Positions 20,345 to 28,867 of a stretch of 41,358 nt of DNA are shown here, one piece after another (position 1 is the stretch's first letter; each line of letters starts with the position of its first letter). The translations under genes were made by a program, and so were the position numbers. The stretch comes from a virus. Where the stretch lies: the IMG/VR virus record IMGVR_UViG_3300031566_000130, positions 1-41,358 of that record; one strand, written 5' to 3'. The notes beneath the pieces were generated by a model. It was not told where the DNA came from and made no database searches. It saw nothing but the letters and a program-made list of their open reading frames with translations.

Positions 20345-20491
20345 TTATTTTTTGATGGATATTTCACCATCAATGCTAACACCATTCTCTAAAGCCCAAA
20401 CTTTAACGGCTTTTTTATTTCTTGCAACTAGCTCGGTGTGTACTAGTTGAGGATTATTTGATGTATTACTCCAGAATGTGTATATCTTCAT
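20345..20491 (-). CDS. Small hypothetical protein, 48 aa
   Basis: ATG-initiated ORF, MKIYTFWSNTSNNPQLVHTE then LVARNKKAVKVWALENGVSI and a short tail ending in IKK. It looks like a compact alpha/beta domain. It lies between the 67-aa gene and the interrupted gene, in one operon run by promoter B. No family is recognised. Confidence 0.6.
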   Translation of the reverse strand: MKIYTFWSNTSNNPQLVHTELVARNKKAVKVWALENGVSIDGEISIKK

Positions 20492-20540
20492 AATATTTTG
20501 ATTTGTAGCCTACTCGCTTTTGCTTTCGGCTTTGTTTTTT

Positions 20541-20744
20541 TTACTCAATTATAAAATCTGGGTTAGAAACCTCTAAGCCTTTTGCTGCCAACTCAGAAAC
20601 TACTATTGCAGAAATAGCTTCTTCGTCTTCATTTTCCCAGTTTTCAGTTCCAACTTCAATCTGATATTTTTCTTTCTCAATAAAGAAGATAATGCTTGTT
20701 CTGTTTCCGTGGTAGCTTGCGTTTAAAATTTTTACTGTTTTCAT
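20541..20744 (-). CDS. Small hypothetical protein, 67 aa
   Basis: Begins MKTVKILNASYHGNRTSIIF. A beta-rich front, then 'ENEDEEAISAIVVSELAAKG' and 'LEVSNPDFIIE'. It is the first gene after early-type promoter B, so it is probably expressed early although it sits between two late blocks. No family is recognised. Confidence 0.65.
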   Translation of the reverse strand: MKTVKILNASYHGNRTSIIFFIEKEKYQIEVGTENWENEDEEAISAIVVSELAAKGLEVSNPDFIIE

Positions 20745-20789
20745 AATGTTTATTTTTTTAATGTGTTTATTTTCTCATTTCTTATAGGA

Positions 20790-20820
20790 CAAATATACAA
20801 AATATAAACGAGACTGCAAA
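20790..20820 (-). promoter_or_regulatory. Early-type promoter B (minus strand)
   Basis: On the minus strand: TTTG (20820-20817), 19 nt, TATATTTG (20797-20790). The block 20781-20873 is almost identical to promoter A, including CCTATAAGAAATGAG downstream and TTTAGAATCATTTC upstream. It drives the 67-aa, 48-aa and interrupted 66-codon genes. The terminator at 20888-20913 separates it from the tail operon. Confidence 0.85.
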
Positions 20821-20887
20821 ATGTTTATTTAATCATTTTTATCTTTTGTTTAAGTAAATGCTTATTTGAAATGATTCTAAATAAAAA

Positions 20888-20913
20888 AGCGCAATAAAAT
20901 TAATTATTGCGCT
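20888..20913 (-). terminator. Rho-independent terminator after the tail operon
   Basis: AGCGCAATAA and TTATTGCGCT form a 10-bp perfect stem around AATTAA. On the minus strand it is followed by TTTTTT. It lies 39 nt after the stop of the 141-aa gene and precedes promoter B. Confidence 0.88.
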
Positions 20914-20951
20914 GAAAACAAACAAGTTGAGTAATAATAAATAAAAACGGA

Positions 20952-21377
20952 TTATGAAAGAATTTTTGAGTTTTTTAATTGTATCTCTAGTTCAAAATTA
21001 TATCGTGCTTTTGATTTGTTTTTTGTGTACGAACTTGTAATAATTGTAACATTTTCATACGTATTGTCTTTATAATATCGTCTAACTATCTTAGCATTAA
21101 CGATGTCAGATAATACATTAAATTGATTTTCGTTTAAATCTTCGGCTACTACTACAACACTGTTTTCTGACGATTCTACAAGCTTAGTAATACGCTCACT
21201 GTCTTTATTTAATATAGTGCCGTTTACTTTTTTACGTTCTGTGAAATCCTCAAAAAGCCAGTTATATATCCCACCATCAGAGCCTTGCCATCTCAAAAAA
21301 AATTCATATTGTTCATTATCTGAATTATAAAAGCTGTCTGGTCTTATTATTTTACAAAACTTACTATCTATTAACAT
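20952..21377 (-). CDS. Hypothetical protein, 141 aa
   Basis: Begins MLIDSKFCKIIRPDSFYNSD. It contains 'YEFFLRWQGSDGGIYNWLFE' and ends 'SKARYNFELEIQLKNSKILS', which resembles the tail-fibre and virion beta proteins of Bacteroidetes phages. The start overlaps the RusA-like gene by 7 nt and it is the last gene before a strong terminator. Structural or DNA-related role cannot be decided. Confidence 0.6.
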   Translation of the reverse strand: MLIDSKFCKIIRPDSFYNSDNEQYEFFLRWQGSDGGIYNWLFEDFTERKKVNGTILNKDSERITKLVESSENSVVVVAEDLNENQFNVLSDIVNAKIVRRYYKDNTYENVTIITSSYTKNKSKARYNFELEIQLKNSKILS

Positions 21378-21742
21378 ACTTCTTTCATTTTAACGATACA
21401 GTAATTATAATTAGTATCTGATTGTTCAATGTAATTATGAATATTCCTTATATTCTTGCGTCCATCGGTTGCCAACGCTCCAGATTTTACAAGACCGTCT
21501 AAAATAAATTTAATTGCAAAATACACATTATCAGCGTCATGCTTTTTATTATTGCGATACCAAAAAACATCTACATCGTGTAAACAATCTTTAAGTTTAA
21601 TTCCTTGAGCCTTAATTAAGAATGCAACTTTACTTGTTAATTCTTTTTTCTTCGCAGCAGAAATATACTTACTCGAACGCTCTATCTTAATATATTCGTT
21701 CAATGTAATTAATTCTGTATCGATTGTGAATGGCGTTATCAT
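21371..21742 (-). CDS. rusA: RusA-family Holliday junction resolvase
   Basis: 123 aa. The N-terminus 'TLNEYIKIERSSKYISAAKK' is the DNA-binding strand-helix of RusA-type proteins. 'KKHDADNVYFAIKFILDGLV' holds the acidic 'D.DN' motif, and 'GALATDGRKNI' holds the next conserved Asp. RusA dimers cut four-way junctions, typically to resolve recombination or replication intermediates before packaging. It is located inside the tail operon, overlapping its neighbours by 1 and 7 nt, far from the other recombination genes. Confidence 0.75.
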   Translation of the reverse strand: MITPFTIDTELITLNEYIKIERSSKYISAAKKKELTSKVAFLIKAQGIKLKDCLHDVDVFWYRNNKKHDADNVYFAIKFILDGLVKSGALATDGRKNIRNIHNYIEQSDTNYNYCIVKMKEVC

Positions 21743-22515
21743 TATGCTAAGAATTCTTTAGGAATGAACGCATTGATAACAAAGCTGTTATTATATACTC
21801 CTGAACAGTAAAAATTACCGTCTGGATATACTGTACAATAAGCCCAACCCAGTGTTGGATTATAAGAAACTGGAACGTCTATTGCTTTTGTCGGGCGATA
21901 GCCTGAAGGTAGTATAAAAACCTGTATTGAACTAGCTGTTAGTCCTGAAAATGTACCAACAAGCCTTAAATTACCAAACTGGTCCTTAAAGTAATTCAGC
22001 CCGTCCCCTGATATTGAATTATTAATTACCCAGCCATTTAAAGGCGTTGGATTTTGCAGACTATTGCTAATGTATTGTAATGCTGTATCAATATCATTAT
22101 TAATATTAACACTGCATACACTTACAATATTATTCTTACATTCAATCCTATATATAATAAGTCCTGAACTTGCATTAATAAATGATTTTCGCAGACTTGT
22201 ATCTGTTGCCGACGTAAATGAAATTGTTTTCCCTGCTAATTTCGTAATCGCAACATATTTATTAATATCTCCATTCTCCAAGTTAGAAAAACTAACTGTT
22301 AAATTGTCGGGTGCTGTAATTGTGGCTAAGTCCTTATTGTTAAAATCTACTGTAACAGCTCCGCCCGAAACTGTTTCGGACGCAATTACATCTTTTCGGA
22401 AAACACCTGAATCTATTAACTCATCGTTTAAAACTGCTCGGTGTATTGCAGTCGTAACAGTTGGCTGTATCTGTGTATTTACAGCGTTTATTAATTCAGT
22501 TCTGTTTTTTGCCAT
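21742..22515 (-). CDS. Tail fibre/receptor-binding-like protein, 257 aa
   Basis: Begins MAKNRTELINAVNTQIQPTV, a helical head-binding region. It continues with a beta-strand domain ('AVTVDFNNKDLATITAPDNL'). The C-terminal part has 'DQFGNLRLVGTFSGLTASSI' and 'FILPSGYRPTKAIDVPVSYN', the pattern of many phage tail-fibre tips ('LP.gyrP'). It probably takes part in host recognition. It ends in a 1-nt overlap with the RusA-like gene. Confidence 0.7.
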   Translation of the reverse strand: MAKNRTELINAVNTQIQPTVTTAIHRAVLNDELIDSGVFRKDVIASETVSGGAVTVDFNNKDLATITAPDNLTVSFSNLENGDINKYVAITKLAGKTISFTSATDTSLRKSFINASSGLIIYRIECKNNIVSVCSVNINNDIDTALQYISNSLQNPTPLNGWVINNSISGDGLNYFKDQFGNLRLVGTFSGLTASSIQVFILPSGYRPTKAIDVPVSYNPTLGWAYCTVYPDGNFYCSGVYNNSFVINAFIPKEFLA

Positions 22516-22528
22516 CGTTTATTTTTTT

Positions 22529-23482
22529 TTAAATTGCGTATTCTGAACTATATTCAGTACTATCATAATCACTTAACTCGATTACATTTAAATTAAACTT
22601 GATATATCTAGTATTATCGTTTAATTCGGTTGTTTTGTCGTTAAAATTTGCTTGTAGCTGTCCAAAATCTAACGACCTGAATCGACTTAAAAAATTATCG
22701 GTTGTAATATTATTCTTATTGATATCTGTTTCATTAAAACTTACATCAAGCCTTAATCCTTCATTATTTTCAAGTGAATGAAAAACGCTAAATGAAAAAG
22801 GATAACCAAGCCAAATTATCGGTTCTTCCAGTTTATTGTTTATCTTTTCAATGTCGTTTAACTCCGCGTTGTATAAAATATAAATTGGGTCTTCATCAAT
22901 CAATATAAAATTTTCTGTTTGATTCTCTCTCCAAACCTCTCTATACATTACTTTAAACCGATTGACTGAATTATTAACTAATCCTGACGTTTCAAGTATA
23001 TCAGATCCTAAGTAATCAACTGGACTATTAACATTTATTATAACTTCTCCGCTTGCAGTTCCATCGTCTGGAATGGTTTCAGAAAATTGTTTAATTGCAT
23101 TATTATCTACACTAACAAGTTTTGTCTCAACGAAGTAATCTTGTTTATAATTAATGTATCCAATTGCTGAATTCTCTATAAAATCGCCATCGACTAGAAT
23201 CTCAGTATCTGGCGATGAATAGTTTATTGAAATGATTTTAAAAGAGTTATCATAAGTGTAAGTAGTTCCAGTTGCGTATAAATAAAGCCATTCACCAACG
23301 AATAAATCGCCTGTGTAATCACCTGAAAGTGTAATTAATATCTTATTATCAGCTCCACTCCCAACGCTAAACACGTTTAAATCTTCTCGTTTAAATTCTA
23401 TATTTACATCGTCAAACCCTGCAAACATATTGTTTATTTTGCCCGAATTTGTCGTTACTGGATAACTAACTAAATTTATCAT
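22529..23482 (-). CDS. Tail-associated structural protein, 317 aa
   Basis: Begins MINLVSYPVTTNSGKINNMF, a start typical of modular Bacteroidetes-phage tail proteins. Beta-rich throughout, with 'DYTGDLFVGEWLYLYATGTT' and 'IYILYNAELNDIEKINNKLE'. It sits between a 121-aa small protein and the receptor-binding-like protein. Probably a baseplate or fibre-anchoring component. No catalytic motif. Confidence 0.6.
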   Translation of the reverse strand: MINLVSYPVTTNSGKINNMFAGFDDVNIEFKREDLNVFSVGSGADNKILITLSGDYTGDLFVGEWLYLYATGTTYTYDNSFKIISINYSSPDTEILVDGDFIENSAIGYINYKQDYFVETKLVSVDNNAIKQFSETIPDDGTASGEVIINVNSPVDYLGSDILETSGLVNNSVNRFKVMYREVWRENQTENFILIDEDPIYILYNAELNDIEKINNKLEEPIIWLGYPFSFSVFHSLENNEGLRLDVSFNETDINKNNITTDNFLSRFRSLDFGQLQANFNDKTTELNDNTRYIKFNLNVIELSDYDSTEYSSEYAI

Positions 23483-23496
23483 AACTCTTTATTTTC

Positions 23497-23862
23497 TTAT
23501 GCGATATTTACAAAAATATCAACTGTGCAAATATACGAATTAGCTACATTAGTTAGTAATTCTTCACTAATTATTTGGTTTGTACGATAATCCTTTAAAA
23601 CTGCGTGTACTGTTATAACGCTAGTTACGCTAGGAAAATCAGCATTTAATCTAGCTGTAACGGCTGTGGTTACTTCTGCAACTAAAGCCGTAAATGTCGT
23701 TAATTTACTTGCCGCCTCAACTGTGCTCTTCACTATCGAAATACTGATATTCTCATAATTCGGCTGTGTGCTAACTACTTCCGTGACAGTCGGCAGCGTG
23801 TAGCCTGTTGGAATTTTTGAAGCATTAACCGAAACTATTGTACCATTATTAACTATTGCCAT
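23497..23862 (-). CDS. Small structural protein, 121 aa
   Basis: Begins MAIVNNGTIVSVNASKIPTG. Rich in T, V, A and S: 'TVEAASKLTTFTALVAEVTT', 'SVITVHAVLKDYRTNQIISE'. This composition fits a beta-sandwich subunit of the tail or fibre. It starts 6 nt after the 406-aa gene and ends 14 nt before the 317-aa gene. Confidence 0.6.
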   Translation of the reverse strand: MAIVNNGTIVSVNASKIPTGYTLPTVTEVVSTQPNYENISISIVKSTVEAASKLTTFTALVAEVTTAVTARLNADFPSVTSVITVHAVLKDYRTNQIISEELLTNVANSYICTVDIFVNIA

Positions 23863-23868
23863 AATTTT

Positions 23869-25089
23869 TTATTTTGAAATTTTTAACCTAAATCTAAATG
23901 CATCTAATGTACTTAAATTGTCGTTTATTCTAATTATAATTGAATCACCTTTAAATAACGTTATAGGAGTGCCCATATCTGACGTAATTGTCCATCTTCC
24001 AATGTATGCACCTGCTTTGTAGTTGCTCTGAAAGTCAAACATAGTCATTGAAATATCCATGTTCGTCCTCCATGTTTCAATAACTGTTTCAACTCCATTT
24101 TTAATGACAGCGACTTGAACGCCATTAATTAAAGCTGATAAGGCTCCAAATTGCGTGGGTTGAAAATCTTGGATTCCATCTTGTAGGTCTATAAACGAAC
24201 GCTGCCATGTTTCAACTTCGTTTAAAGCTGTATAGCTGAAAACTACAGGTGTAACGCTTCCGTTTACGTTCATATCCTGACTTCCTGTGTTTAATAGATA
24301 AGGAGAGTTGTAGGCAGTTGCGAACTTAGTCGCAGATTTATTAATTGAGATAACAGGCTGAATCTTTGGAATAAACAAATTAGTTAAACTAATTGGATAG
24401 GTTGTATGGAATTCAATTCTTAGAGCGTTTAAATCTGAATTTTGAATGTTAAATTTTTGAGATGTTTTTTCTGTCGAATCTCCTGATCCATCAAACAAAA
24501 CCGTTTCACTCATTCCTGACAGCAATCCAATAATTTTTACATTAGAAAAATTACCGCCCTCACTTGAACCGAGCCCGATAAAAAACGCTTGAACAGTTCG
24601 TTTAAAATGCACTAATACAGTCTTAGGGTTCAATTCTTCGTCTGCGTTTACTATTTCAGTGTGTAGGTTATCGAATAAGCTAAGTATATTTCCGCTAAAA
24701 CCAACAATACTAGAACGTTCTATATCTATATCGGCAAAATGGACGCTGTCACTATCTACTTGCAAAGGATTTTGAACATCAATAGTGTTGTTGTAAGTGT
24801 CTGCTATTCTGTTTATTGATGCTTTTAAAGGAGAGCTATTACCTGAATCTATTAAGCTAGTTATATAAGTAATAAACTCAGCATTAGAAACAAATGCAGT
24901 ATCATTTTCATCTAAGATATTGTCGTAGGTTCCTAGATTTATAGAGGTATTTTCTATTCCATCTCTTAAATAAAAAATTGAGCCTGAAACCCTAAAATCT
25001 AAGCTGTTTGAAGCAATTGCCTGAATGTCATTCGTTACTGTATCTAGTATAATAACGACACCGCCTTGTTTGTATATTTTTTTAGCCAT
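23869..25089 (-). CDS. Tail or fibre structural protein, 406 aa
   Basis: Begins MAKKIYKQGGVVIILDTVTN. Consists largely of beta-rich segments such as 'GNILSLFDNLHTEIVNADEE', 'YIGRWTITSDMGTPITLFKG' and 'SIIIRINDNLSTLDAFRFRL'. No enzymatic motif is evident. Its place in the tail operon and its overlap of 1 nt with the gene before it suggest a baseplate or fibre component. Confidence 0.6.
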   Translation of the reverse strand: MAKKIYKQGGVVIILDTVTNDIQAIASNSLDFRVSGSIFYLRDGIENTSINLGTYDNILDENDTAFVSNAEFITYITSLIDSGNSSPLKASINRIADTYNNTIDVQNPLQVDSDSVHFADIDIERSSIVGFSGNILSLFDNLHTEIVNADEELNPKTVLVHFKRTVQAFFIGLGSSEGGNFSNVKIIGLLSGMSETVLFDGSGDSTEKTSQKFNIQNSDLNALRIEFHTTYPISLTNLFIPKIQPVISINKSATKFATAYNSPYLLNTGSQDMNVNGSVTPVVFSYTALNEVETWQRSFIDLQDGIQDFQPTQFGALSALINGVQVAVIKNGVETVIETWRTNMDISMTMFDFQSNYKAGAYIGRWTITSDMGTPITLFKGDSIIIRINDNLSTLDAFRFRLKISK

Positions 25090-25577
25090 TATAGTTTTAA
25101 TTTTTGTTTGTATAGTTTTTTATACTTATCTAGTTTTTGCATCACTTCAAACTTAGCCGCTTTTGCTATTTTTTCATTTAAGACTTTTTTTAATAATTCA
25201 ACCTTTTCAGATAGTTCAATCCCTTCTTTATTGTTTATAAAAATCTCAGTCCCAACTTTTGCTATTTTCGACTGAACTGCAAAAGCTATCTGAGTAGCTT
25301 CATCTGTATCCACTCCGAATTTAACCCTTGCCCACTCAATAAGCGGTTTAATTGGGGGGGGCTTTGATTGTGGTAAATGTCCACGTCCTGTATCCAAAAA
25401 TTCGAGATAAAAAATACCAATACTTTGAATTTTATAAAAAGTTTGCGATTCTTCAACGTTAATACGTAAAGACCTTGAAGCCTCACCAGTCGCATTTATT
25501 TTTTTTGAATTAAGCGAGATTATTATAGACTCGTGAAAGGCTTCAATTTCTTGTACTATCGTTTGTTCTATATTCAT
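25089..25577 (-). CDS. Tail-completion or neck protein candidate, 162 aa
   Basis: Begins MNIEQTIVQEIEAFHESIII. The central 'IGIFYLEFLDTGRGHLPQSK' and 'PPIKPLIEWARVKFGVDTDE' resemble HK97 gp10-type neck proteins, which share a strand with 'G' and 'PP...I..W...K.g'. The C-terminus is a lysine-rich coiled coil ('KVELLKKVLNEKIAKAAKFE'). It would sit at the head-tail junction if this is right. Similarity is weak. Confidence 0.5.
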   Translation of the reverse strand: MNIEQTIVQEIEAFHESIIISLNSKKINATGEASRSLRINVEESQTFYKIQSIGIFYLEFLDTGRGHLPQSKPPPIKPLIEWARVKFGVDTDEATQIAFAVQSKIAKVGTEIFINNKEGIELSEKVELLKKVLNEKIAKAAKFEVMQKLDKYKKLYKQKLKL

Positions 25578-25580
25578 TCT

Positions 25581-25844
25581 TTAGTTTCTTGAACTGCTTT
25601 TATTATGAACTTCGTTGTAATGATTGTAATATGCATTTTCATCTTGAAATTTCTTTCCGCAAACTTTACATAAAATTTCTTCTACTTCTTGTATTTCTGT
25701 TTCTTTATCCTTCGCATTTGCCACTTTATCAGTAAGTTCAGCAATGGTTTTCATTGCTGCAAGCGGAACATTTTGCAATATTGCCGTATTTAATATTTTT
25801 ACTAAATTTTTGTGTTCCTGTTCTGTTAAAATAATTTCTTTCAT
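25581..25844 (-). CDS. Small protein with a C2H2-type zinc finger, 87 aa
   Basis: Begins MKEIILTEQEHKNLVKILNT. Residues about 60-80 read 'CKVCGKKFQDENAYYNHYNE' followed by VH: Cys-x2-Cys-x12-His-x4-His with the Phe at the classical position. The N-terminal 50 residues are helical. C2H2 fingers are uncommon in phages, where zinc ribbons are more usual, and the only well-known bacterial relatives are Ros-like proteins with different spacing. The gene sits between putative tail genes. A DNA-, RNA- or protein-binding role is inferred. Confidence 0.75.
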   Translation of the reverse strand: MKEIILTEQEHKNLVKILNTAILQNVPLAAMKTIAELTDKVANAKDKETEIQEVEEILCKVCGKKFQDENAYYNHYNEVHNKSSSRN

Positions 25845-25874
25845 ATCTTTTACTTTTTTTTACAAATATACAAA

Positions 25875-26423
25875 TTAATTTATTCGCTGTATTGAAATAC
25901 TTAAACTAATTAATAAATTTTCAATCAGCTTATTTACTTGGTCTTCGTCAATGTATTCAAAATATATCCATACGCCTATGTGATTCTCAACGACTGGAAG
26001 TAAATTGCTTAATACAGTGTTAACAAGTTCGCTTTGACCATTCAACAGCAATTCAGTTACTTTAGAATGTTTTATAAAAAGTCTAGTCTTTCGTGTGTTT
26101 GAATCAATTGCATTGCCATTTCGGTCGATAGTGTGCCAAGCTTCGTTTATTACTGATAAGTTTTCATAATCTTCTTGAATTGCAGTTGTATCTACAATGT
26201 TAGGAATAAGATTAATTACAGGAATTTCAATAATCTTTTTAATTATTTCCCGACCGCCATTATTTGCAGCTTCTTCATTTTTCTTGACTAAATATTCAAC
26301 TTGTGCATAAGTATTGTTAGCTACAATTGTAGCTTTTGAAAACGTTAGAACCGTATCAGTTAGGTTTTCTATTCCGTTATCGGTCAAATACTCAACTGTG
26401 TTTTTGTCTTTTAATTGTGCCAT
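25875..26423 (-). CDS. Virion-region protein, 182 aa
   Basis: Begins MAQLKDKNTVEYLTDNGIEN. A mixed alpha/beta sequence with 'RLFIKHSKVTELLLNGQSEL' and a C-terminal 'IYFEYIDEDQVNKLIENLLI'. It follows the 195-aa putative structural gene by 11 nt, suggesting a tail assembly or structural role. No family is recognised. Confidence 0.55.
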   Translation of the reverse strand: MAQLKDKNTVEYLTDNGIENLTDTVLTFSKATIVANNTYAQVEYLVKKNEEAANNGGREIIKKIIEIPVINLIPNIVDTTAIQEDYENLSVINEAWHTIDRNGNAIDSNTRKTRLFIKHSKVTELLLNGQSELVNTVLSNLLPVVENHIGVWIYFEYIDEDQVNKLIENLLISLSISIQRIN

Positions 26424-26434
26424 AATTTTTTTAA

Positions 26435-27022
26435 TTAGTATGTGAAATCAAGAGTTATTGGTAGAGATTCATTCAAGGAATTAATTAAATATGTGTTGGA
26501 AGGAAACTGCACATCTAAGTAGTCGTACTGCTTATCTCTTAGACAGATACCTATAACAGAGCCTTTGTTTGCATTAATATAAGCTATCCCCGAAGCATTA
26601 AATATTAATTTATTTGTTTCTACTCCTTGATTGTTATTGTCTGAAAGAAGTGTTGTAAAATTGTCGTAATCCGCAAGTGTAGGGGTAGATGTTATTGTAC
26701 TAGCAAGAGCAACTATATCTCTATCGCCTGAGTTTTTAGTGTAATTCAATTCGCAAGTCGTAATATCTTGGATAACACCTGTTAAGTCAAATAAAAATAA
26801 TGCTCGTTGTAACTCAAAAGAAGTGCCTGCAAAATTAGATGTAATTGTCGTTGCAGGTCTAGGAATATCTGCGTCTGTTGCGTCTGTTGCGTTTCTTGCT
26901 TCACTCCATGTGACAGCATTCCGATACACTAATGTTTTATATTCGGAAAAATCAACAGACAAAACAGATTCGCTCGGTGTTGGTTTTTCCCCTCCAATTT
27001 TTTTATTTAGTTTTCCGTACAT
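26435..27022 (-). CDS. Beta-rich structural protein with a possible DNRLRE-like fold, 195 aa
   Basis: Begins MYGKLNKKIGGEKPTPSESV. The stretch 'SNFAGTSFELQRALFLFDLT' and the following 'GVIQDITTCELNYTKNSGDR' resemble the DNRLRE/carbohydrate-binding pattern 'r.llrFdl..', seen in tail and cell-surface proteins. It lies directly after the tail fibre gene, so glycan binding is plausible. Similarity is by eye only. Confidence 0.5.
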   Translation of the reverse strand: MYGKLNKKIGGEKPTPSESVLSVDFSEYKTLVYRNAVTWSEARNATDATDADIPRPATTITSNFAGTSFELQRALFLFDLTGVIQDITTCELNYTKNSGDRDIVALASTITSTPTLADYDNFTTLLSDNNNQGVETNKLIFNASGIAYINANKGSVIGICLRDKQYDYLDVQFPSNTYLINSLNESLPITLDFTY

Positions 27023-27025
27023 ATC

Positions 27026-28318
27026 TTAAAAATTATCAACTGATACCCAAATATTAGTACTGTCTTCACTATGAAAAACTACTTTCGTTCTCTGCGATAA
27101 AGTAGTGCTAACGGCAACCGTAATCGTATCAGTTCCCGAACCAGTTTTACAACCCGAACCGCCGAATACTTTGCCTGCGTAAGTTATTGTAAGCGTTCGC
27201 GCTTCTGTTCCGCTCTGAGTGAAATATAAAGCAAATGATTGGTCTGTTTTTGTTAAGCCTGTTAAAGAAAAGCTAATCGCTGATGCTGATGCTGTAATTG
27301 AATAGTCAGTTTTTGCAACAAAATTCAAAGTATCACCACTTTCAACGCCTAATTTAGAATTCTTTTCTAATGCTGCAACTTGGTCGGATTTTCCATATAA
27401 AACACCTGATGCCTTAATATTTCCTGATACGTCTAGCTTTTCGGCTGGAGAATCAGTACCAATACCTACTTTCCCAGTATCTTTGATAATAAAAAAAGGG
27501 TTATTAAGAGAAGTGTTATACACTCCAAACGAAATATTGCCAGATATTCCGTTATCATTATAATCAGACCTTATGTAAATACCGCCTTGCGATTCTATTA
27601 GAAGATCATCTAGTGCTCCTCCACCTTCTCCAATACCATCTACAGACCTAATCTTGTTGGGGAAACTTCCTGCTGTAGTTCTAATACCTATCTCTCCTGC
27701 TATATCAAGTTTACTCGTTGGTAAAGAAACACCGACCCCAACATTACCACTTGCATAATTAATGCCACCTGTTACCGCTGTCCAGAAATTATTGATCGTT
27801 GGTTTATTTTCTAAGTTATTATAATTTAAATAATAAGAACCGTGTTCACCATCTAATAAATCTGCATCTAATCCTGAACCTACACCATCTACTGATTTAA
27901 CTTTAGTAAGTACATCGTTAGCCGTATAACTAGCTGATGGTAAATATACAGTAATATCTACACTCCCGTCAGCTTTTAAAAATTGGTTAGCTGTGCCACC
28001 TGTTTTAATTATAGATGTAGCTTTAAGATTGAAATTACCTAAATCTACATTAGAATTTGCGTCAGAATACGGAACATAGTTTGCTGGAATAGTATTTAAA
28101 AATGTTAATTCTGCATTTGATAAATGATAATATTCGCCTGCAACTCCGCCCTGTTTGCCTCCAAAGGTGTTGTGATTAAGCGAACTTATAAATGCATTTA
28201 AATCTAGCTTCACAGCGTCTGTATTTCCGTTTTTGTCAAGTGCAATAAAGTAACCGCTTGACGATTCTGTCAGTGTTGCTAGGTCGTATATCCGTTTGAT
28301 TGCTATTTCGTCTGCCAT
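27026..28318 (-). CDS. Tail fibre protein
   Basis: 430 aa. The N-terminus 'IKRIYDLATLTESSSGYFIA' looks like a virion-anchoring domain. The middle holds trimeric-fibre motifs, 'GVGSGLDADLLDGEHGSYYL', plus two repeats of 'G(N/K)VGVG...S(P)..KLD(I/V)(A/S)G', as in 'GNVGVGVSLPTSKLDIAGEI' and 'GKVGIGTDSPAEKLDVSGNI'. These repeats are common in phage fibre shafts. The C-terminus is a beta domain ending 'EDSTNIWVSVDNF'. It probably contacts the host surface. Confidence 0.8.
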   Translation of the reverse strand: MADEIAIKRIYDLATLTESSSGYFIALDKNGNTDAVKLDLNAFISSLNHNTFGGKQGGVAGEYYHLSNAELTFLNTIPANYVPYSDANSNVDLGNFNLKATSIIKTGGTANQFLKADGSVDITVYLPSASYTANDVLTKVKSVDGVGSGLDADLLDGEHGSYYLNYNNLENKPTINNFWTAVTGGINYASGNVGVGVSLPTSKLDIAGEIGIRTTAGSFPNKIRSVDGIGEGGGALDDLLIESQGGIYIRSDYNDNGISGNISFGVYNTSLNNPFFIIKDTGKVGIGTDSPAEKLDVSGNIKASGVLYGKSDQVAALEKNSKLGVESGDTLNFVAKTDYSITASASAISFSLTGLTKTDQSFALYFTQSGTEARTLTITYAGKVFGGSGCKTGSGTDTITVAVSTTLSQRTKVVFHSEDSTNIWVSVDNF

Positions 28319-28321
28319 ATT

Positions 28322-28867
28322 TTATGTATTAAAATTTTCCACTAAAACATTTCCTGAACCAACGCCAAACAGCCCAACGCTTCCAAAACTTAAATAATTA
28401 TTCGTTTGTAGCAAAGTGTTATTTTTGTCCAGATAATTATTAAATGTTGGTTCTCTATACTTTAATTCAATTTGCCAGTTCCTTGAATTAACTTCTTTAA
28501 TCGAATTATTTGAAATAAAAACAGGCGTAGGAAAAACTAGTGAACGGTTATCAATAGTAATTAATTCTAATATGTATCCGTTTCTATTTTTCCGAATTGC
28601 ATCTAAAATGCTAGGTGTATCGTTGTTTATTCCGTAAATAAAAAAGCTAAAAGTATCCATGTACGATGGCTTATAGTTCTCAGAATAAGATATTTCTCGC
28701 TGCCATTTCGGTTGGTTTTTGGCTTCAACCACTACCGAACCTTTAGCGTGCACGATAAAATCCACGACATCTTCAATTGTAATATCTGGTCTGTTGTATC
28801 TAACAAACTTATTAACATATAGTGCTATCCTGTATATTCCTGCTATTTCAGCGCAATTATCATTCAT
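28322..28867 (-). CDS. Tail structural protein, 181 aa
   Basis: Begins MNDNCAEIAGIYRIALYVNK. Beta-rich with 'DTFSFFIYGINNDTPSILDA' and 'NSRNWQIELKYREPTFNNYL'. The C-terminus is polar/glycine-rich (LFGVGSGNVLVENFNT). It overlaps the 154-aa gene by 8 nt and precedes the fibre. Probably a fibre-anchor or tail-tip component. The role is from context only. Confidence 0.55.
   Translation of the reverse strand: MNDNCAEIAGIYRIALYVNKFVRYNRPDITIEDVVDFIVHAKGSVVVEAKNQPKWQREISYSENYKPSYMDTFSFFIYGINNDTPSILDAIRKNRNGYILELITIDNRSLVFPTPVFISNNSIKEVNSRNWQIELKYREPTFNNYLDKNNTLLQTNNYLSFGSVGLFGVGSGNVLVENFNT

Noticed and set aside
22064-22546. 160-codon plus-strand open frame opposite the receptor-binding-like gene
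   Set aside because: It lies antisense to a well-supported minus-strand gene, has a biased hydrophobic composition typical of reversed AT-rich coding DNA, and has no promoter or neighbouring plus-strand genes.
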